Shown here one piece after another: positions 17,610 to 27,062 of a DNA stretch of 64,000 nucleotides. Below the pieces are notes generated by a model. That model did not search any database, was not told the DNA's origin, and worked only from the letters and a program-made list of their open reading frames with translations. The DNA comes from Wenzhouxiangellaceae bacterium (GTDB taxonomy: Bacteria > Pseudomonadota > Gammaproteobacteria > Xanthomonadales > Wenzhouxiangellaceae): NCBI GenBank assembly GCA_028289455.1, contig JANQPN010000049.1:48101-112100 (forward strand), given 5' to 3'. Within the stretch, counting starts at the first letter, position 1. Each line of letters starts with the position of its first letter. Position numbers and translations under genes: made by a program.

Positions 17610-18957
17610 GTTGCACCTCTGTGCTGAAACTTTCATGAATGGCCTCAGCGGCCAGTTTACCGTCCTGAACGGCGGTCACGGTTAAATCGGTGCCGGCAAT
17701 GCAGTCTCCACCGGCATACACATCCGGCAGACTGGTGCGGCGCTGATCATTTACGGCTATGCGGCCGTGTTCGATCTGCAGCGCATTAAGCTCGTTACCC
17801 ACAGCATGGGTATCCAATACCTGTCCGATGGCTTTGAAGGCCATGTCCGCGGCCAACTCAAAGCGTTCGCCGGTGCCTTCCAGGCGGCCATCATCATTTT
17901 GCCGGGTTGTTTCAAAGACTATACCGGTAAGACCATGCTCTTCATGCACAATACCAACCGGTTGCGCCCAGGTTTTGATCAGTACGCCATTGGTCTGGGC
18001 GATTTCCTGTTCATGCCAGGTGGCACTCATCTGCTGCTGGCTGCGGCGATAAACGATGGTAACGGACTCTGCACCGAGCTTTTTAGTCTGTACGGCGATA
18101 TCAATGGCGGTATTGCCGCCGCCGATGACCACCACCCGGCGACCGACCGGCAGGCTAGTAAGGTCTTCCTGGCGGATGCGTTCAATATAATCCACCGCGT
18201 TGTGCATACCTGAGGAGTCTTCACCGTCCAGGTTCAACCGATTGACTGCATTGTGGCCCAGGCCCAGGAACACTGCGTCATAATCATTACGCAAGCCGGC
18301 CAGGGTGAGTTCGCTGCCCAGTGCTTTGCCGGTATGCAGTGTGATGCCGCCGACAGCAAGAATAAATTCCACTTCGCGGGCGGCGCGTTCATCCAGCATT
18401 TTGTACGCGGCAATACCATACTCATTCAGCCCGCCGGCTTTGCCGCGGGCTTCAAACAGGTCGACTTCATGTCCGTGCAATGCCAGCCGGTGAGCACAGG
18501 ACAGTCCTGCAGGTCCAGCGCCAAGCACGGCAACACGTTTCCCGCTGGGGGTACCTCGCTCAAATGGCTGAACCCCCTGAGCGAACAGATAATCGGTAGC
18601 GTGACGCTGCAGCAGGCCGATGGTTACCGGTTTGTGTTCGGCGGTGTTCATCACACACTTCAGCTCGCACAGTTCTTCCACCGGGCATACATTGGCACAG
18701 GTGTCGCCCATAATATTTGCATCCAGAATTTCGGTGGCTGCGCCTTTCAGGTTGCCCATGGCAATTCGGCGGATAAAACCGGGAATATTGATATCGGTGG
18801 GGCATGCTTCGATGCAGGGCGCATCGTGGCAGAACAGACAGCGTGCGGCTTCCGCCCGGGCCTGCAGGTCACTCAGCGGCGGATGCAGATCGCTGAAATT
18901 ATCGTGAATCTGCTGCTCAGATAAACGGTTGCTGGCAATATCGTGCACAGGCTTCAT
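17602..18957 (-). CDS. preT: NAD-dependent dihydropyrimidine dehydrogenase subunit PreT
   Basis: Electron-input subunit, 451 residues, GltD-like. N-terminal cysteine clusters (CLFCHDAPCIEACPTDINIPGFIRRI and CANVCPVEELCELKCV) hold Fe-S centres; FAD and NAD(P) sites follow as VAVLGAGPAGLSCAHRLALHG and VVVIGGGNTAIDIAVQ; C-terminal VYAGGDCIAG binds FAD. It overlaps the transporter gene upstream (ATGA) and preA downstream, showing translational coupling of transport and dehydrogenation. Confidence 0.95.
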   Translation of the reverse strand: MKPVHDIASNRLSEQQIHDNFSDLHPPLSDLQARAEAARCLFCHDAPCIEACPTDINIPGFIRRIAMGNLKGAATEILDANIMGDTCANVCPVEELCELKCVMNTAEHKPVTIGLLQRHATDYLFAQGVQPFERGTPSGKRVAVLGAGPAGLSCAHRLALHGHEVDLFEARGKAGGLNEYGIAAYKMLDERAAREVEFILAVGGITLHTGKALGSELTLAGLRNDYDAVFLGLGHNAVNRLNLDGEDSSGMHNAVDYIERIRQEDLTSLPVGRRVVVIGGGNTAIDIAVQTKKLGAESVTIVYRRSQQQMSATWHEQEIAQTNGVLIKTWAQPVGIVHEEHGLTGIVFETTRQNDDGRLEGTGERFELAADMAFKAIGQVLDTHAVGNELNALQIEHGRIAVNDQRRTSLPDVYAGGDCIAGTDLTVTAVQDGKLAAEAIHESFSTEVQHG

Positions 18958-20432
18958 AGGCTTTCCTTGATGCTGCGCAGCATCAACAGGTAATAACTGA
19001 TGCCGGCCAGGGCAAAGCCCAAGAACCAGGCGTAATGGTAAAGCTCCACCGCCACCGGCCAGTCGGTGGCCTGCAACATACCGATTTGCACCAAAAAACC
19101 GGGCACATTAGGCAGCACGCCGATCAGCAGGGCGGCTACGGCCCGGCGGTTGATACCCGAGTGATAGCGATAGCGACCCTGATGGCGGTAAAGGTCTTCC
19201 ACATACAGACTGCAGCGGCGCAGAATGAAATAATCAACAATCAGGATGGCGACGATCGGGCCGAGCAGGGCGGAGTAACCGATCAGCCAGGTGAAGATAT
19301 ACCCGTTGGGGTCGCTGAGCAGTTTCCACGGCATAATCAGGATGCCGATCACCCCGGTAATGTAACCACCGCGCTTAAAATTGATTTTGGCCGGCCACAT
19401 ATTGGCAAAGTCATTGGCCGGGCCGACCACATTGGCGGCCACATTGGTCGACAAGGTGGCAATAACGACTGCCAGCATGGCGAATGAAACAATAACCGGC
19501 GAATCAAACCGGCGCACCAGAATAACCGGGTCCCAAATAGCTTCGCCGAAGATGATCAGCGTGGCGCTGGTAACCGCTACACCGATAAAAGCGAAAAAGG
19601 TCATGGTCGTTGGTAGGCCCAGGGTTTGCCCCAGCAGCTGCGCGCGCTGGTTAACGGCATACCGGGTGAAGTCGGAAATATTCAGACTCAGCGTTGCCCA
19701 GAAGCCGACCATGGCGGTCAGCGCCGGAAAAAAGAATGCCCAGAACTCGCTGCTGGTGGCAAACTGCGAAGGCGCACTCAACATCGGGCCAAACCCGTCT
19801 GCCCGGGTGTAGGCCCACCACAGCAGCCCGAATCCGCACAACAGCAGGAATGGCGCTGCCAGGGTTTCCAATACCTTGATCGACTCAACGCCCCGCCAGA
19901 TCAGATAAATATTCATGGCCCAGAAAATCATGAAGCAGATGAATTGAACCAGGCTTATGTCCAGGAATGCCGGCAATATGGCCGGTGCATCCGCCAGCTG
20001 GGGGGAGAGGATCAGCACAATGGTGTAAATGGCTGCGCCGCCGATCCAGGTTTGAATACCGAACCAGCCACAGGCCACGATGGCACGCAGCAGCGCGGGA
20101 ATATTTGAACCTCTGATGCCGAAAGAAGCACGTGCGAATACCGGGAAGGGGATGCCGTAGCGGGCGCCGGCATGACCGCTGAGCAGCATCGGAACCAACA
20201 CGATGCAGTTGCCCGCCAGTACCGTCAGCATCGCCTGTGACCAGCTCATGCCGCCCTGGATCATTGAAGCGGAAATCATATAGGTGGGTATACACACCGC
20301 CATGGCCACCCACAGCGAAAAGAAATTCAGGGTTTTCCAGGTGCGGCCGCTGGCCTGTACCGGGGCGATATCCGCGTTGGTCAGTCCTTCGTCCAGTTGC
20401 AGGGCGGCGGTGGATTCACTGTAGCTGGACAT
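18954..20432 (-). CDS. NCS1-family nucleobase:cation symporter
   Basis: 492-residue inner-membrane transporter with about 12 hydrophobic helices. The family signature is seen in GRTWKTLNFFSLWVAM, GMSWSQAMLTVLAGN and RYGIPFPVFARASFGIRGSNIPALLRAIVACGWFGIQTW. NCS1 members carry uracil, cytosine, allantoin or hydantoin; placement inside this operon makes uracil/thymine or cytosine the likely substrate. ATG 20432 is preferred; a GTG at 20435 overlaps the preceding stop. Confidence 0.92.
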   Translation of the reverse strand: MSSYSESTAALQLDEGLTNADIAPVQASGRTWKTLNFFSLWVAMAVCIPTYMISASMIQGGMSWSQAMLTVLAGNCIVLVPMLLSGHAGARYGIPFPVFARASFGIRGSNIPALLRAIVACGWFGIQTWIGGAAIYTIVLILSPQLADAPAILPAFLDISLVQFICFMIFWAMNIYLIWRGVESIKVLETLAAPFLLLCGFGLLWWAYTRADGFGPMLSAPSQFATSSEFWAFFFPALTAMVGFWATLSLNISDFTRYAVNQRAQLLGQTLGLPTTMTFFAFIGVAVTSATLIIFGEAIWDPVILVRRFDSPVIVSFAMLAVVIATLSTNVAANVVGPANDFANMWPAKINFKRGGYITGVIGILIMPWKLLSDPNGYIFTWLIGYSALLGPIVAILIVDYFILRRCSLYVEDLYRHQGRYRYHSGINRRAVAALLIGVLPNVPGFLVQIGMLQATDWPVAVELYHYAWFLGFALAGISYYLLMLRSIKESL

Positions 20433-20434
20433 CA

Positions 20435-21757
20435 CTATGCTTCCTTGGCCAATTGATGGAAGGCGTTGTCGACGGTTTCGATAATGGTGTCGATCTGTGC
20501 GGCTGTGACGGTCAGCGGCGGCGCCAACCGGATGACATTACCAAACAGGCCGCCTTTGCCCAGCAGTACGCCCAGGTCTTTACAGATATCCATCAATCGC
20601 GTGGTTTCAGCGGTGGCGTAGGCTTTGGTTTTTCTGTCCTTGACCAGCTCGATGCCCATCAGCAGCCCGCGGCCGCGTACATCGCCGATCAGCTCGTGTC
20701 TGGCCGTCAACCCGCGCAGACCATCGATCAGACGCTGGCCCATGGCCATGGCATTGTCGGCCAGCTTTTCTTCATTAATGATGTCGATAGTGACCTTGGC
20801 TTGGGCGGTCTGGTAGGGGTCGCAGGCAAAGGTGTTGAAATACAGCTTGCCGCCCAGCGTGTCGGCTATGTCAGAACGCATCAGCAAACCGCCGATGGCC
20901 GCACCGTTACCGAATCCCTTGGCCATGGTGATGATGTCGGCATCGATGTTCAGCGCCTTACTCAGCAGGAAATCATGGCTGCAGCGGCCGGCACCGGACT
21001 GGACTTCGTCACTGATGTATTTGCCGCCGTATTCATGCACGATGCGGGTGACTTCCGTGAAATATTCCTCAGGCGGTGCAATAAACCCGCCAACGCCCAT
21101 CACCGGCTCGACAATCATTGCGGCAATTTTGCCGTGGGTGGCGGTCTGAATGGTGGTTTCCACGTTCTGCGCGCATTCGAAGTTGCAGCTGTCCGGCTTC
21201 TGATTGAACGGGCAGCGGTAGCAATAAGGCTCCAGTGCACTGACAGCAGAGGCGGTTGGCTGGGCGCGGAAACGCCAGTTGTGGTGACCGCACTGCGACA
21301 AGGCCCCGGAGGTGCCGCCGTGATAGCCGTGCCGAAGATTCAGCACCATGGTTTCACCGGTGGCTTGTCGGGCCGCCATAAAGGCCAGTTCATTGGCTTC
21401 TGATCCGGAATTGGTGAATGCCGCCCGGTCCAGCCCTTCCGGTGCTTCCTGCAACAGGGTTTCCGCCAGTTCAACCGGGTAGCGGGTCAGATACAGGGTA
21501 CTGGTGTGCTGAATTTCATCGCGTTCCAGCATATCGATCAGCGTTTGTTTGATGCGCGGGTGATTATGGCCTGCGGAGATGCACACGATACCACCGATGG
21601 CGTCCAGATAACGGCGTCCATCGGAATCCCAGACGTATTCCCCCTGTGCCTTGACCAGCTGCAGCGGTTCATTGTGATACAGCACAGCGGTCGGCAGGAA
21701 ATGCTGTTGGCGCTTGTCGATTAATGTCTGGTTGTCGGGTGGGTTTGTGGCTGTCAT
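20435..21757 (-). CDS. Class III aminotransferase, probable beta-alanine transaminase
   Basis: PLP enzyme of 440 residues. Recognisable segments: GRRYLDAIGGIVCISAGHNHP, FTNSGSEANELAFMAARQ, HGYHGGTSGALSQC, YISDEVQSGAGRC and ITMAKGFGNGAAIGG with the PLP lysine. It resembles the AGXT2-like group. In this operon it would convert beta-alanine (and 3-aminoisobutyrate from thymine) to the semialdehyde that MmsA oxidises. The amino acceptor (pyruvate or 2-oxoglutarate) is not determinable. Confidence 0.85.
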   Translation of the reverse strand: MTATNPPDNQTLIDKRQQHFLPTAVLYHNEPLQLVKAQGEYVWDSDGRRYLDAIGGIVCISAGHNHPRIKQTLIDMLERDEIQHTSTLYLTRYPVELAETLLQEAPEGLDRAAFTNSGSEANELAFMAARQATGETMVLNLRHGYHGGTSGALSQCGHHNWRFRAQPTASAVSALEPYCYRCPFNQKPDSCNFECAQNVETTIQTATHGKIAAMIVEPVMGVGGFIAPPEEYFTEVTRIVHEYGGKYISDEVQSGAGRCSHDFLLSKALNIDADIITMAKGFGNGAAIGGLLMRSDIADTLGGKLYFNTFACDPYQTAQAKVTIDIINEEKLADNAMAMGQRLIDGLRGLTARHELIGDVRGRGLLMGIELVKDRKTKAYATAETTRLMDICKDLGVLLGKGGLFGNVIRLAPPLTVTAAQIDTIIETVDNAFHQLAKEA

Positions 21758-21809
21758 AAGGTCACCTTTGGCTTGCGCTACGCGCTGGCTCGGATATCCG
21801 GGCAGAAAA

Positions 21810-22676
21810 TTACAGTTCGGTTAGCTGACCGTAGGTTTCCGGCCGGCGGTCGCGGTAGAACTGCCAGGTATCGCGCACCTCTTTGATCATATCGAAGTCC
21901 AGTTCGGTCACCACCATTTCGTCGTTGTCTTCGCTGGCCTGGGCGATGATTTTGCCGCGCGGGTCGACAAAATAGGACGAGCCGTAGAATTTGCCGATAT
22001 TCCAGGGGCCTTCGGTGCCTACCCGATTGATGGCGCCGACAAAGTAACCGTTGGCCACAGCGTGGGCCGGCTGTTCCAGCTCCCACAGGTATTGGGACAG
22101 TCCGGCAACCGTTGCGGATGGATTGAACACGATTTCCGCGCCGTTCAGGCCCAGACAGCGGGCGCCGTCGGGGAAATGCCGGTCGTAACAGATGTAGACG
22201 CCCACCTTGCCGTAGGCGGTATCAAATACCGGGTAGCCCAGGTTGCCGGGCTTGAAGAAAAACTTCTCCCAGAAGCCGGCGATCTGTGGGATGTGGTTTT
22301 TGCGGTATTTGCCCAGGTAGGTGCCGTCGGCATCAATGACTGCAGCAGTGTTGTAGTACACACCGGTCATGTGCTTTTCATAAATCGGCACCACAATCAC
22401 CATGTTGTACTTTTTGGCGTATTCGCACATCAGCTGGGTGGTGGGGCCGTCGGGGATTTCTTCGGCGGCGTCGTACCATTTGCTGTCCTGTGAGGGGCAG
22501 AAATAGGGACCGGTGAAGATTTCCTGGAAGCACAGCATCTGTACGCCCTGTTGGCCGGCATCTTCGATATAGGGAATGTGCGCCTCGATCATGGCATCGC
22601 GGTGCTGTTCACAGGAGGCGGAGGTATCCAGCCGGTTGGCCAGCTGGATGATGGCCGATTTAACGATTCTCGACAT
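21810..22676 (-). CDS. pydC: Beta-ureidopropionase (N-carbamoyl-beta-alanine amidohydrolase), nitrilase superfamily
   Basis: Hydrolyses N-carbamoyl-beta-alanine to beta-alanine, CO2 and ammonia. 288 residues with the nitrilase Glu-Lys-Cys triad: FQEIFTGPYFC (Glu52), GKYRKNHIP (Lys126) and VYICYDRHFPDGARCL (Cys163). Third step of reductive pyrimidine degradation, placed between the dihydropyrimidinase and the aminotransferase genes. Confidence 0.92.
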   Translation of the reverse strand: MSRIVKSAIIQLANRLDTSASCEQHRDAMIEAHIPYIEDAGQQGVQMLCFQEIFTGPYFCPSQDSKWYDAAEEIPDGPTTQLMCEYAKKYNMVIVVPIYEKHMTGVYYNTAAVIDADGTYLGKYRKNHIPQIAGFWEKFFFKPGNLGYPVFDTAYGKVGVYICYDRHFPDGARCLGLNGAEIVFNPSATVAGLSQYLWELEQPAHAVANGYFVGAINRVGTEGPWNIGKFYGSSYFVDPRGKIIAQASEDNDEMVVTELDFDMIKEVRDTWQFYRDRRPETYGQLTEL

Positions 22677-22698
22677 GCGTATTCCTTGCTGTTCTCAA

Positions 22699-24087
22699 TT
22701 AATAGTGCGGGTTGAAGCGGCCGCGGGCCAGGTATTGACCGTAGCCTTCTTCAACATCGGCCTTGCCTTCGTCCACCACCACTTTGCCGCGCAGAATGGT
22801 GGTGCGGCATTTGCCGGTGAGTTCCCAGCCTTCATAGGCGGAGTAGTCACAGTTCATGTGATGGGTTTTGGCGCTGATGGTGTGTTTGACCTCAGGATCA
22901 AAAATCACGATATCCGCATCGCTGCCCACGGCAATGGTGCCCTTGCGCGGGAACAGGCCAAAGATTTTGGCGGCGGCGGTGGAGGAGGTTTCGACAAACT
23001 TATTCAGTGAAATCTTGCCTTCCAGCACACCTTTGGAATACATCAGCTCCATACGGTGTTCCACACCCGGCATGCCGTTGGGAATCTTGGAGAAGTCATC
23101 GATTCCCATGGCTTTCTGGTCCATACAGAACGGGCAGTGATCGGTGGCCACCGTTTGCACCAGGTTATGACGCAGCGCGGCCCATAGGGCGTCCTGGTCT
23201 TTTTCCTTGCGCAGCGGTGGGCTCATCACCACTTTGGAGCCTTCAAAGCCATCCTGGAAGTACAGCGACTCATCCAGGGTGAGGTATTGGATACAGGTTT
23301 CCGCATGAACCTTCTGGTTGCGCAGGGTAGCGCGCTTGACGCGTTCCAGAGCTTCTTCGCAGGTCATGTGGACAATGTACAGGGCCGAGCCGGTCTGGTT
23401 GGCCAGGTCGATCACGCGGCCACTGGCTTCGGCTTCAGCTTCCGGCGGGCGAGAGAGGACGTGGTATTTAGGGGCGGTTTTGCCTTCGGCCAGAAAGCGG
23501 TTGACCAGCTGTTCGACCATATCGCCGTTTTCGGCGTGGGTGGTGATAATGCCGCCGTGTTCCACCAGTTCTTCCATCAGCTGGAATATCTGGCCGTCAT
23601 CGACCATCAATGCGCCTTTGTAGGCCATGAAGATTTTGAACGAGTTAATGCCGCGCTCGTTGATGATGGAGGGGATTTCCTTTTTGGTGTTGTCGTTGAA
23701 ATCGGTAACCGCACAGTGGAAGGCGTAATCGCCGACTGCATGGCCGTCGGCCTTTTCATGCCAGCTATCGACAGCGTCGTTCAGCGACTTGTGGTGGCTT
23801 TGGATGGCGAAGTCGATAATTGAAGTGGTACCGCCGTGCAGGCCGGCCAGGGTGCCTGAATAGAAGGTATCGCTGGCGTAGGTGCCCATGAACGGCAGTT
23901 CCATATGGGTGTGCGGGTCGATGCCGCCGGGGATGACATAACAGCCGTGGGCGTCGATGCTGCGGTCGGCCGAGTAATCCAGATCTTTGCCGATGGCACG
24001 GACCTGTTCATCTTCGATGTAGATGTCTGCCTGGTACTGATCCGTGGCGGTGACCACGGTGCCGTTTTTAATCAATAAGCTGCTCAT
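22699..24087 (-). CDS. hydA: Dihydropyrimidinase
   Basis: Ring-opening hydrolase for dihydrouracil/dihydrothymine, 462 residues. Metal-binding GGIDPHTHMELPF (His59, His61), the FMAYKG segment with the lysine expected to be carboxylated, TTHAENGD, YIVHMTCEEAL and TDHCPF are all present. It lies 22 bases upstream of the beta-ureidopropionase gene. D-hydantoinases have the same signature, but the operon context favours dihydropyrimidinase. Confidence 0.93.
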   Translation of the reverse strand: MSSLLIKNGTVVTATDQYQADIYIEDEQVRAIGKDLDYSADRSIDAHGCYVIPGGIDPHTHMELPFMGTYASDTFYSGTLAGLHGGTTSIIDFAIQSHHKSLNDAVDSWHEKADGHAVGDYAFHCAVTDFNDNTKKEIPSIINERGINSFKIFMAYKGALMVDDGQIFQLMEELVEHGGIITTHAENGDMVEQLVNRFLAEGKTAPKYHVLSRPPEAEAEASGRVIDLANQTGSALYIVHMTCEEALERVKRATLRNQKVHAETCIQYLTLDESLYFQDGFEGSKVVMSPPLRKEKDQDALWAALRHNLVQTVATDHCPFCMDQKAMGIDDFSKIPNGMPGVEHRMELMYSKGVLEGKISLNKFVETSSTAAAKIFGLFPRKGTIAVGSDADIVIFDPEVKHTISAKTHHMNCDYSAYEGWELTGKCRTTILRGKVVVDEGKADVEEGYGQYLARGRFNPHY

Positions 24088-24129
24088 AAGCCGCTCCTGT
24101 CTATATCCTGCGTAGCCGATAGGATGAAA

Positions 24130-25587
24130 CTACCAGATACTTGAGTCTTTGATCCAACGGTGGATGGTCACCACCGACTGGGTGTAAAAGTCCACGCTGG
24201 CTTTGCCGTGGGCGCGGATGTCGCCGAAAAATGATTGCTTGGAACCACCGAACGAGAAAAACGCCATGGGTGCCGGAACCCCGATGTTGATGCCCAGCAT
24301 GGCCGGTTCCACTTCATAGCAGAAGTGGCGGGCGGCTGCGCCGCTGGTGGTGAACAGGGTGGTGGTGTTGCCGTAGGGTGAGCTGTTGACCCATTCAATG
24401 GCGGCATCCAGGCTGTCTGCTTTGGCCAGCATGACCACCGGTCCGAATACTTCTTCCCGGGCGATTTCCATTTCCGGGGTGATATTGCCCAGCACTGTGG
24501 GCTTGAGGAAGTAGCCGGGCATGTCGTCCACGCCTTCGCGGCCGTCCACCAGTAGTGTTGCGCCTTCATCCAGGGCGCGTTGGATCATGCCTTTGATGCG
24601 GTCTTTGGCGGCCTGCGAGATTACCGGGCCCATGTCCGTGTCCGGTAGCAGGCCGTCGCCGACGCGTATGGCTTTGGCGCTGGCGACGATGCGTTCGGTA
24701 ATGGCTTGTTCGGCTTCATCGCCGACATTGATGACGACCGAGCCGGCCATGCAGCGTTCGCCGGCACAACCGATGATGGATTCCAGTGCTGTGGGGGCGG
24801 CTTTGTCCATAACGGCATCGGGCATGACAACCATGAAGTTCTTGGCGCCACCGAGTGACTGTACGCGTTTGCCGGCGGTGGCCGAGGTGGTGTAGACGTG
24901 TTTGGCCACCGGGGTGGAGCCGACGAAGGACACGCCTTTGATATCCGGGTGTGTGCAGATGGCGTCTACCGTTTCCTTGCCGCCGTGCACCATATTCAGC
25001 ACACCGGCGGGCAGGCCGGCTTCAACCATCAGTTCGAACACTTTGATTTGAGTGAGTGGTACGCGCTCACTGGGCTTGATCACAAAGGTGTTGCCGGCGG
25101 CAATGGCGAACGGCCAGAACCACATGGGCACCATGGCGGGGAAGTTGAACGGGGCAATGGCGGCAAATACGCCCATTGGCCTGCGGACTGCCTGGCTGTC
25201 GATGCCCGGTGCAATGTCTTCCAGAATATCGCCCATCATCATGGTGGGCATGCCGCAGGCGGTTTCCACCATCTGTATTCCGCGGCGTACGCTGCCCATG
25301 GCTTCGGTAAGGGTCTTGCCATGTTCCAGGGTGATCTGTTTTGCCAGATCACCGGCAGCGGCTTCCATCAGGGTTTTCAGTCGGAACAGCGGCTGCACCC
25401 GATCTATTACCGGTGTCTGCCGCCAGGCAGGGAAGGCAGCCCGGGCGGCCTGTACTGCCGCATCCACATCGGCACTACCACCCATAGGCGTCTTATTTAT
25501 TATCTCCCCGGTTGCCGGGTTTACAATATCGACGGTGTCCCTACCTGTGCTGGCCGTCCACTGGCCGTTAATAAAGTTTTTAATCAT
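24130..25587 (-). CDS. mmsA: CoA-acylating methylmalonate-semialdehyde dehydrogenase
   Basis: Oxidises malonate semialdehyde to acetyl-CoA and methylmalonate semialdehyde to propionyl-CoA with loss of CO2. 485 residues; NAD-binding and catalytic segments VFAAIAPFNFPAMVPMWF, FVGSTPVAKHVY, SLGGAKNFMVVMPD and GCAGERCMAGSV (catalytic Cys) are typical of MmsA. First gene of the pyrimidine operon and last step of its route. Some ORFs of this family serve valine or inositol catabolism instead; context points to pyrimidines. Confidence 0.92.
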   Translation of the reverse strand: MIKNFINGQWTASTGRDTVDIVNPATGEIINKTPMGGSADVDAAVQAARAAFPAWRQTPVIDRVQPLFRLKTLMEAAAGDLAKQITLEHGKTLTEAMGSVRRGIQMVETACGMPTMMMGDILEDIAPGIDSQAVRRPMGVFAAIAPFNFPAMVPMWFWPFAIAAGNTFVIKPSERVPLTQIKVFELMVEAGLPAGVLNMVHGGKETVDAICTHPDIKGVSFVGSTPVAKHVYTTSATAGKRVQSLGGAKNFMVVMPDAVMDKAAPTALESIIGCAGERCMAGSVVINVGDEAEQAITERIVASAKAIRVGDGLLPDTDMGPVISQAAKDRIKGMIQRALDEGATLLVDGREGVDDMPGYFLKPTVLGNITPEMEIAREEVFGPVVMLAKADSLDAAIEWVNSSPYGNTTTLFTTSGAAARHFCYEVEPAMLGINIGVPAPMAFFSFGGSKQSFFGDIRAHGKASVDFYTQSVVTIHRWIKDSSIW

Positions 25588-25945
25588 CGCGCGTATCCTG
25601 TTGATGCGGCTGGCTGTTTTGCTGGCCTGGCATCGGGTTAAGTGTAGCAGAGTATGGGATTTTGTGGGTGTGTGTTAGTTGGACGAAATGCTCGCAATGG
25701 CTGATGCATTCTGTGCTCATGAATAAGCATGAATCATCTCTGGGAATATGTTGATTCAATGACCATTAGCGAAAATGCTGGAATCTGGCTGCAGAAGACG
25801 GAGTTTTGGATAGGGGTTATGCTTTGGGGAAGGGGGTATAGGGTGTGGGGTGGGACAGGACTTTTACTCAAATGATTTAGCACTATATTTGTAGTAAGGA
25901 TAATATCATTGCAGTAACAATGGTTAGTTGTATCTTGGAGGCAAA
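25588..25945. other. Intergenic region between the pyrimidine operon and the cassette array
   Basis: 358 bases without a convincing gene. It must contain the promoter of the - strand pyrimidine operon. From about 25863 to 25929 there is a stretch (an AAATGATTTAG block and a terminal GTTAGTT) that loosely resembles the attC repeats further right and may be the eroded left end of the cassette array. No integrase gene and no clear attI site are visible. Confidence 0.4.
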
Positions 25946-26473
25946 ATGATCACTCACCGCGAAAAGGCAACTCTCTTTCTTCGTGAAAATTGGTTTTACC
26001 CTGTTGCCTTGGCTGTAGTATCAACGAACTTATTTGTTGGCAGGTTTGATAACTGGTCCAACGCCCGTTTGCTGGAAGCCGGTGTTATTTTGGATTTGGC
26101 TGTTATCGTTCCGGCGCTCTACTATTGGTGTTATCGCTCGCGTGGAAAACCTGCAATCCTTCGAACGATTGTTTTGTGCTGTCTTGGTCTTTGGATTGCT
26201 GGTCTCATTGTCCCGGTAGAGCATCAATTCATACTTATGAAAATCGAGTTTATTCGTTATGTCGGCCTGGCAATTGTTCTGATCCTGGAAATTAAGCTTA
26301 TGCGTCTGGTTTATGGTGCTGGATTCAGTCGGGATAAAGGAGCTAAATCAAAAGCTATTCAAACCGTTAAAGATGAGGGTATGCCCGAATGGGTTGCGCG
26401 AATTTTAGTCTGGGAAGCTTCGGTATGGCGCAAGGTTATGGATTTTATTCGAGCAGTTGTTGGCAAACGTTAG
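25946..26473 (+). CDS. Cassette-borne membrane protein of unknown function
   Basis: 175 residues with about four hydrophobic helices (WFYPVALAVVSTNLFVG, GVILDLAVIVPALYYWCY, TIVLCCLGLWIAGLIVP, YVGLAIVLILEIKLM) and a C-terminal soluble tail rich in Lys/Arg. ATG 25946 is chosen over TTG 25928 because TTGGAGGC precedes it. First recognisable gene of the array; an attC-like repeat begins 2 bases after its stop. No family recognised. Confidence 0.6.
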   Translation: MITHREKATLFLRENWFYPVALAVVSTNLFVGRFDNWSNARLLEAGVILDLAVIVPALYYWCYRSRGKPAILRTIVLCCLGLWIAGLIVPVEHQFILMKIEFIRYVGLAIVLILEIKLMRLVYGAGFSRDKGAKSKAIQTVKDEGMPEWVARILVWEASVWRKVMDFIRAVVGKR

Positions 26474-26474
26474 C

Positions 26475-26534
26475 AACTGACAAATCATTTAAAGCGGATA
26501 CAGTAAACGAGGCCGATTAATTGGCACATCAGGC
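26475..26534 (+). repeat. attC site 1 (60-bp family, eroded)
   Basis: Exactly 60 bp, alignable with the sites at 27003, 27557, 28057 and 33760: CAAATCATTTAAAG arm, ACAGTAAACG apex, CCGATTAATT arm. The boxes are degenerate: AACTGAC for R'' and ATCAGGC for R', so recombination activity is doubtful. Confidence 0.6.
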
Positions 26535-26576
26535 GGCGGCATTGTGCCGACACGCCACAGACCTCAGGAGATAGCC

Positions 26577-27008
26577 ATGACCGATAATGCGAAGGAAACC
26601 ACTGCAACGGTGATTCCAACCATGCGATACAACGATGCGGCGGCAGCTATTGAGTGGCTCTGTGACGCGTTCGGGTTCGAAAAGCACCTCGTAGTGCCTG
26701 ACGAAGACGGGACGATAGTCCATGCACAGCTGGTCTTTGGTAACGGGATGGTTATGCTCGGTTCTTCACGAGAGAGCGAGTTCGACGACCTTCAGAAGCC
26801 GCCCAGTGTTTTCGGTGGCGCCATTTCTCAGAGCCCATACATCGTTGTGGAAGACGCGGACAAACACTACGCACGCGCTATCGCAGCAGGTGCGGACATC
26901 GTCATGGAAATCAGGGACGAGGACTACGGTGGGCGAGGCTATTCCTGCCGAGATCCCGAGGGTCACATCTGGAATTTCGGTTCGTACGATCCGTGGGCTT
27001 CTGCCTAA
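26577..27008 (+). CDS. VOC-family (glyoxalase/bleomycin-resistance fold) protein
   Basis: 143 residues. PTMRYNDAAAAIEWLCDAFGFEK, the GNGMVMLGSSRESEF strand, YIVVEDADKHYARAIAAGADI and YSCRDPEGHIWNFGSYDPW are hallmarks of the PhnB/glyoxalase-like VOC group. AGGAG upstream fixes the ATG at 26577. GC content is higher than in neighbouring cassettes. Cassette cargo of this family often gives drug or electrophile tolerance, but the substrate here is unknown. The stop codon lies inside the following attC site. Confidence 0.85.
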   Translation: MTDNAKETTATVIPTMRYNDAAAAIEWLCDAFGFEKHLVVPDEDGTIVHAQLVFGNGMVMLGSSRESEFDDLQKPPSVFGGAISQSPYIVVEDADKHYARAIAAGADIVMEIRDEDYGGRGYSCRDPEGHIWNFGSYDPWASA

Positions 27009-27062
27009 TAAATCATTAGAGGCCGACCCCGTAAACGGCGCCGCTTAGTACCAACGTGATGC
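27003..27062 (+). repeat. attC site 2 (60-bp family)
   Basis: Starts GCCTAAT (R'' with one change), followed by AAATCATT, a CCGTAAACGG hairpin apex and CGCTTAG; ends GTGATGC in the R' position. It contains the stop codon of the VOC gene, and its last box overlaps the start of the next reading frame. Confidence 0.7.

Noticed and set aside
25588..25945. Integron integrase or attI at the left end of the cassette array
   Set aside because: No open frame with tyrosine-recombinase character is present here or elsewhere in the window, and no attI-like repeat set could be recognised.
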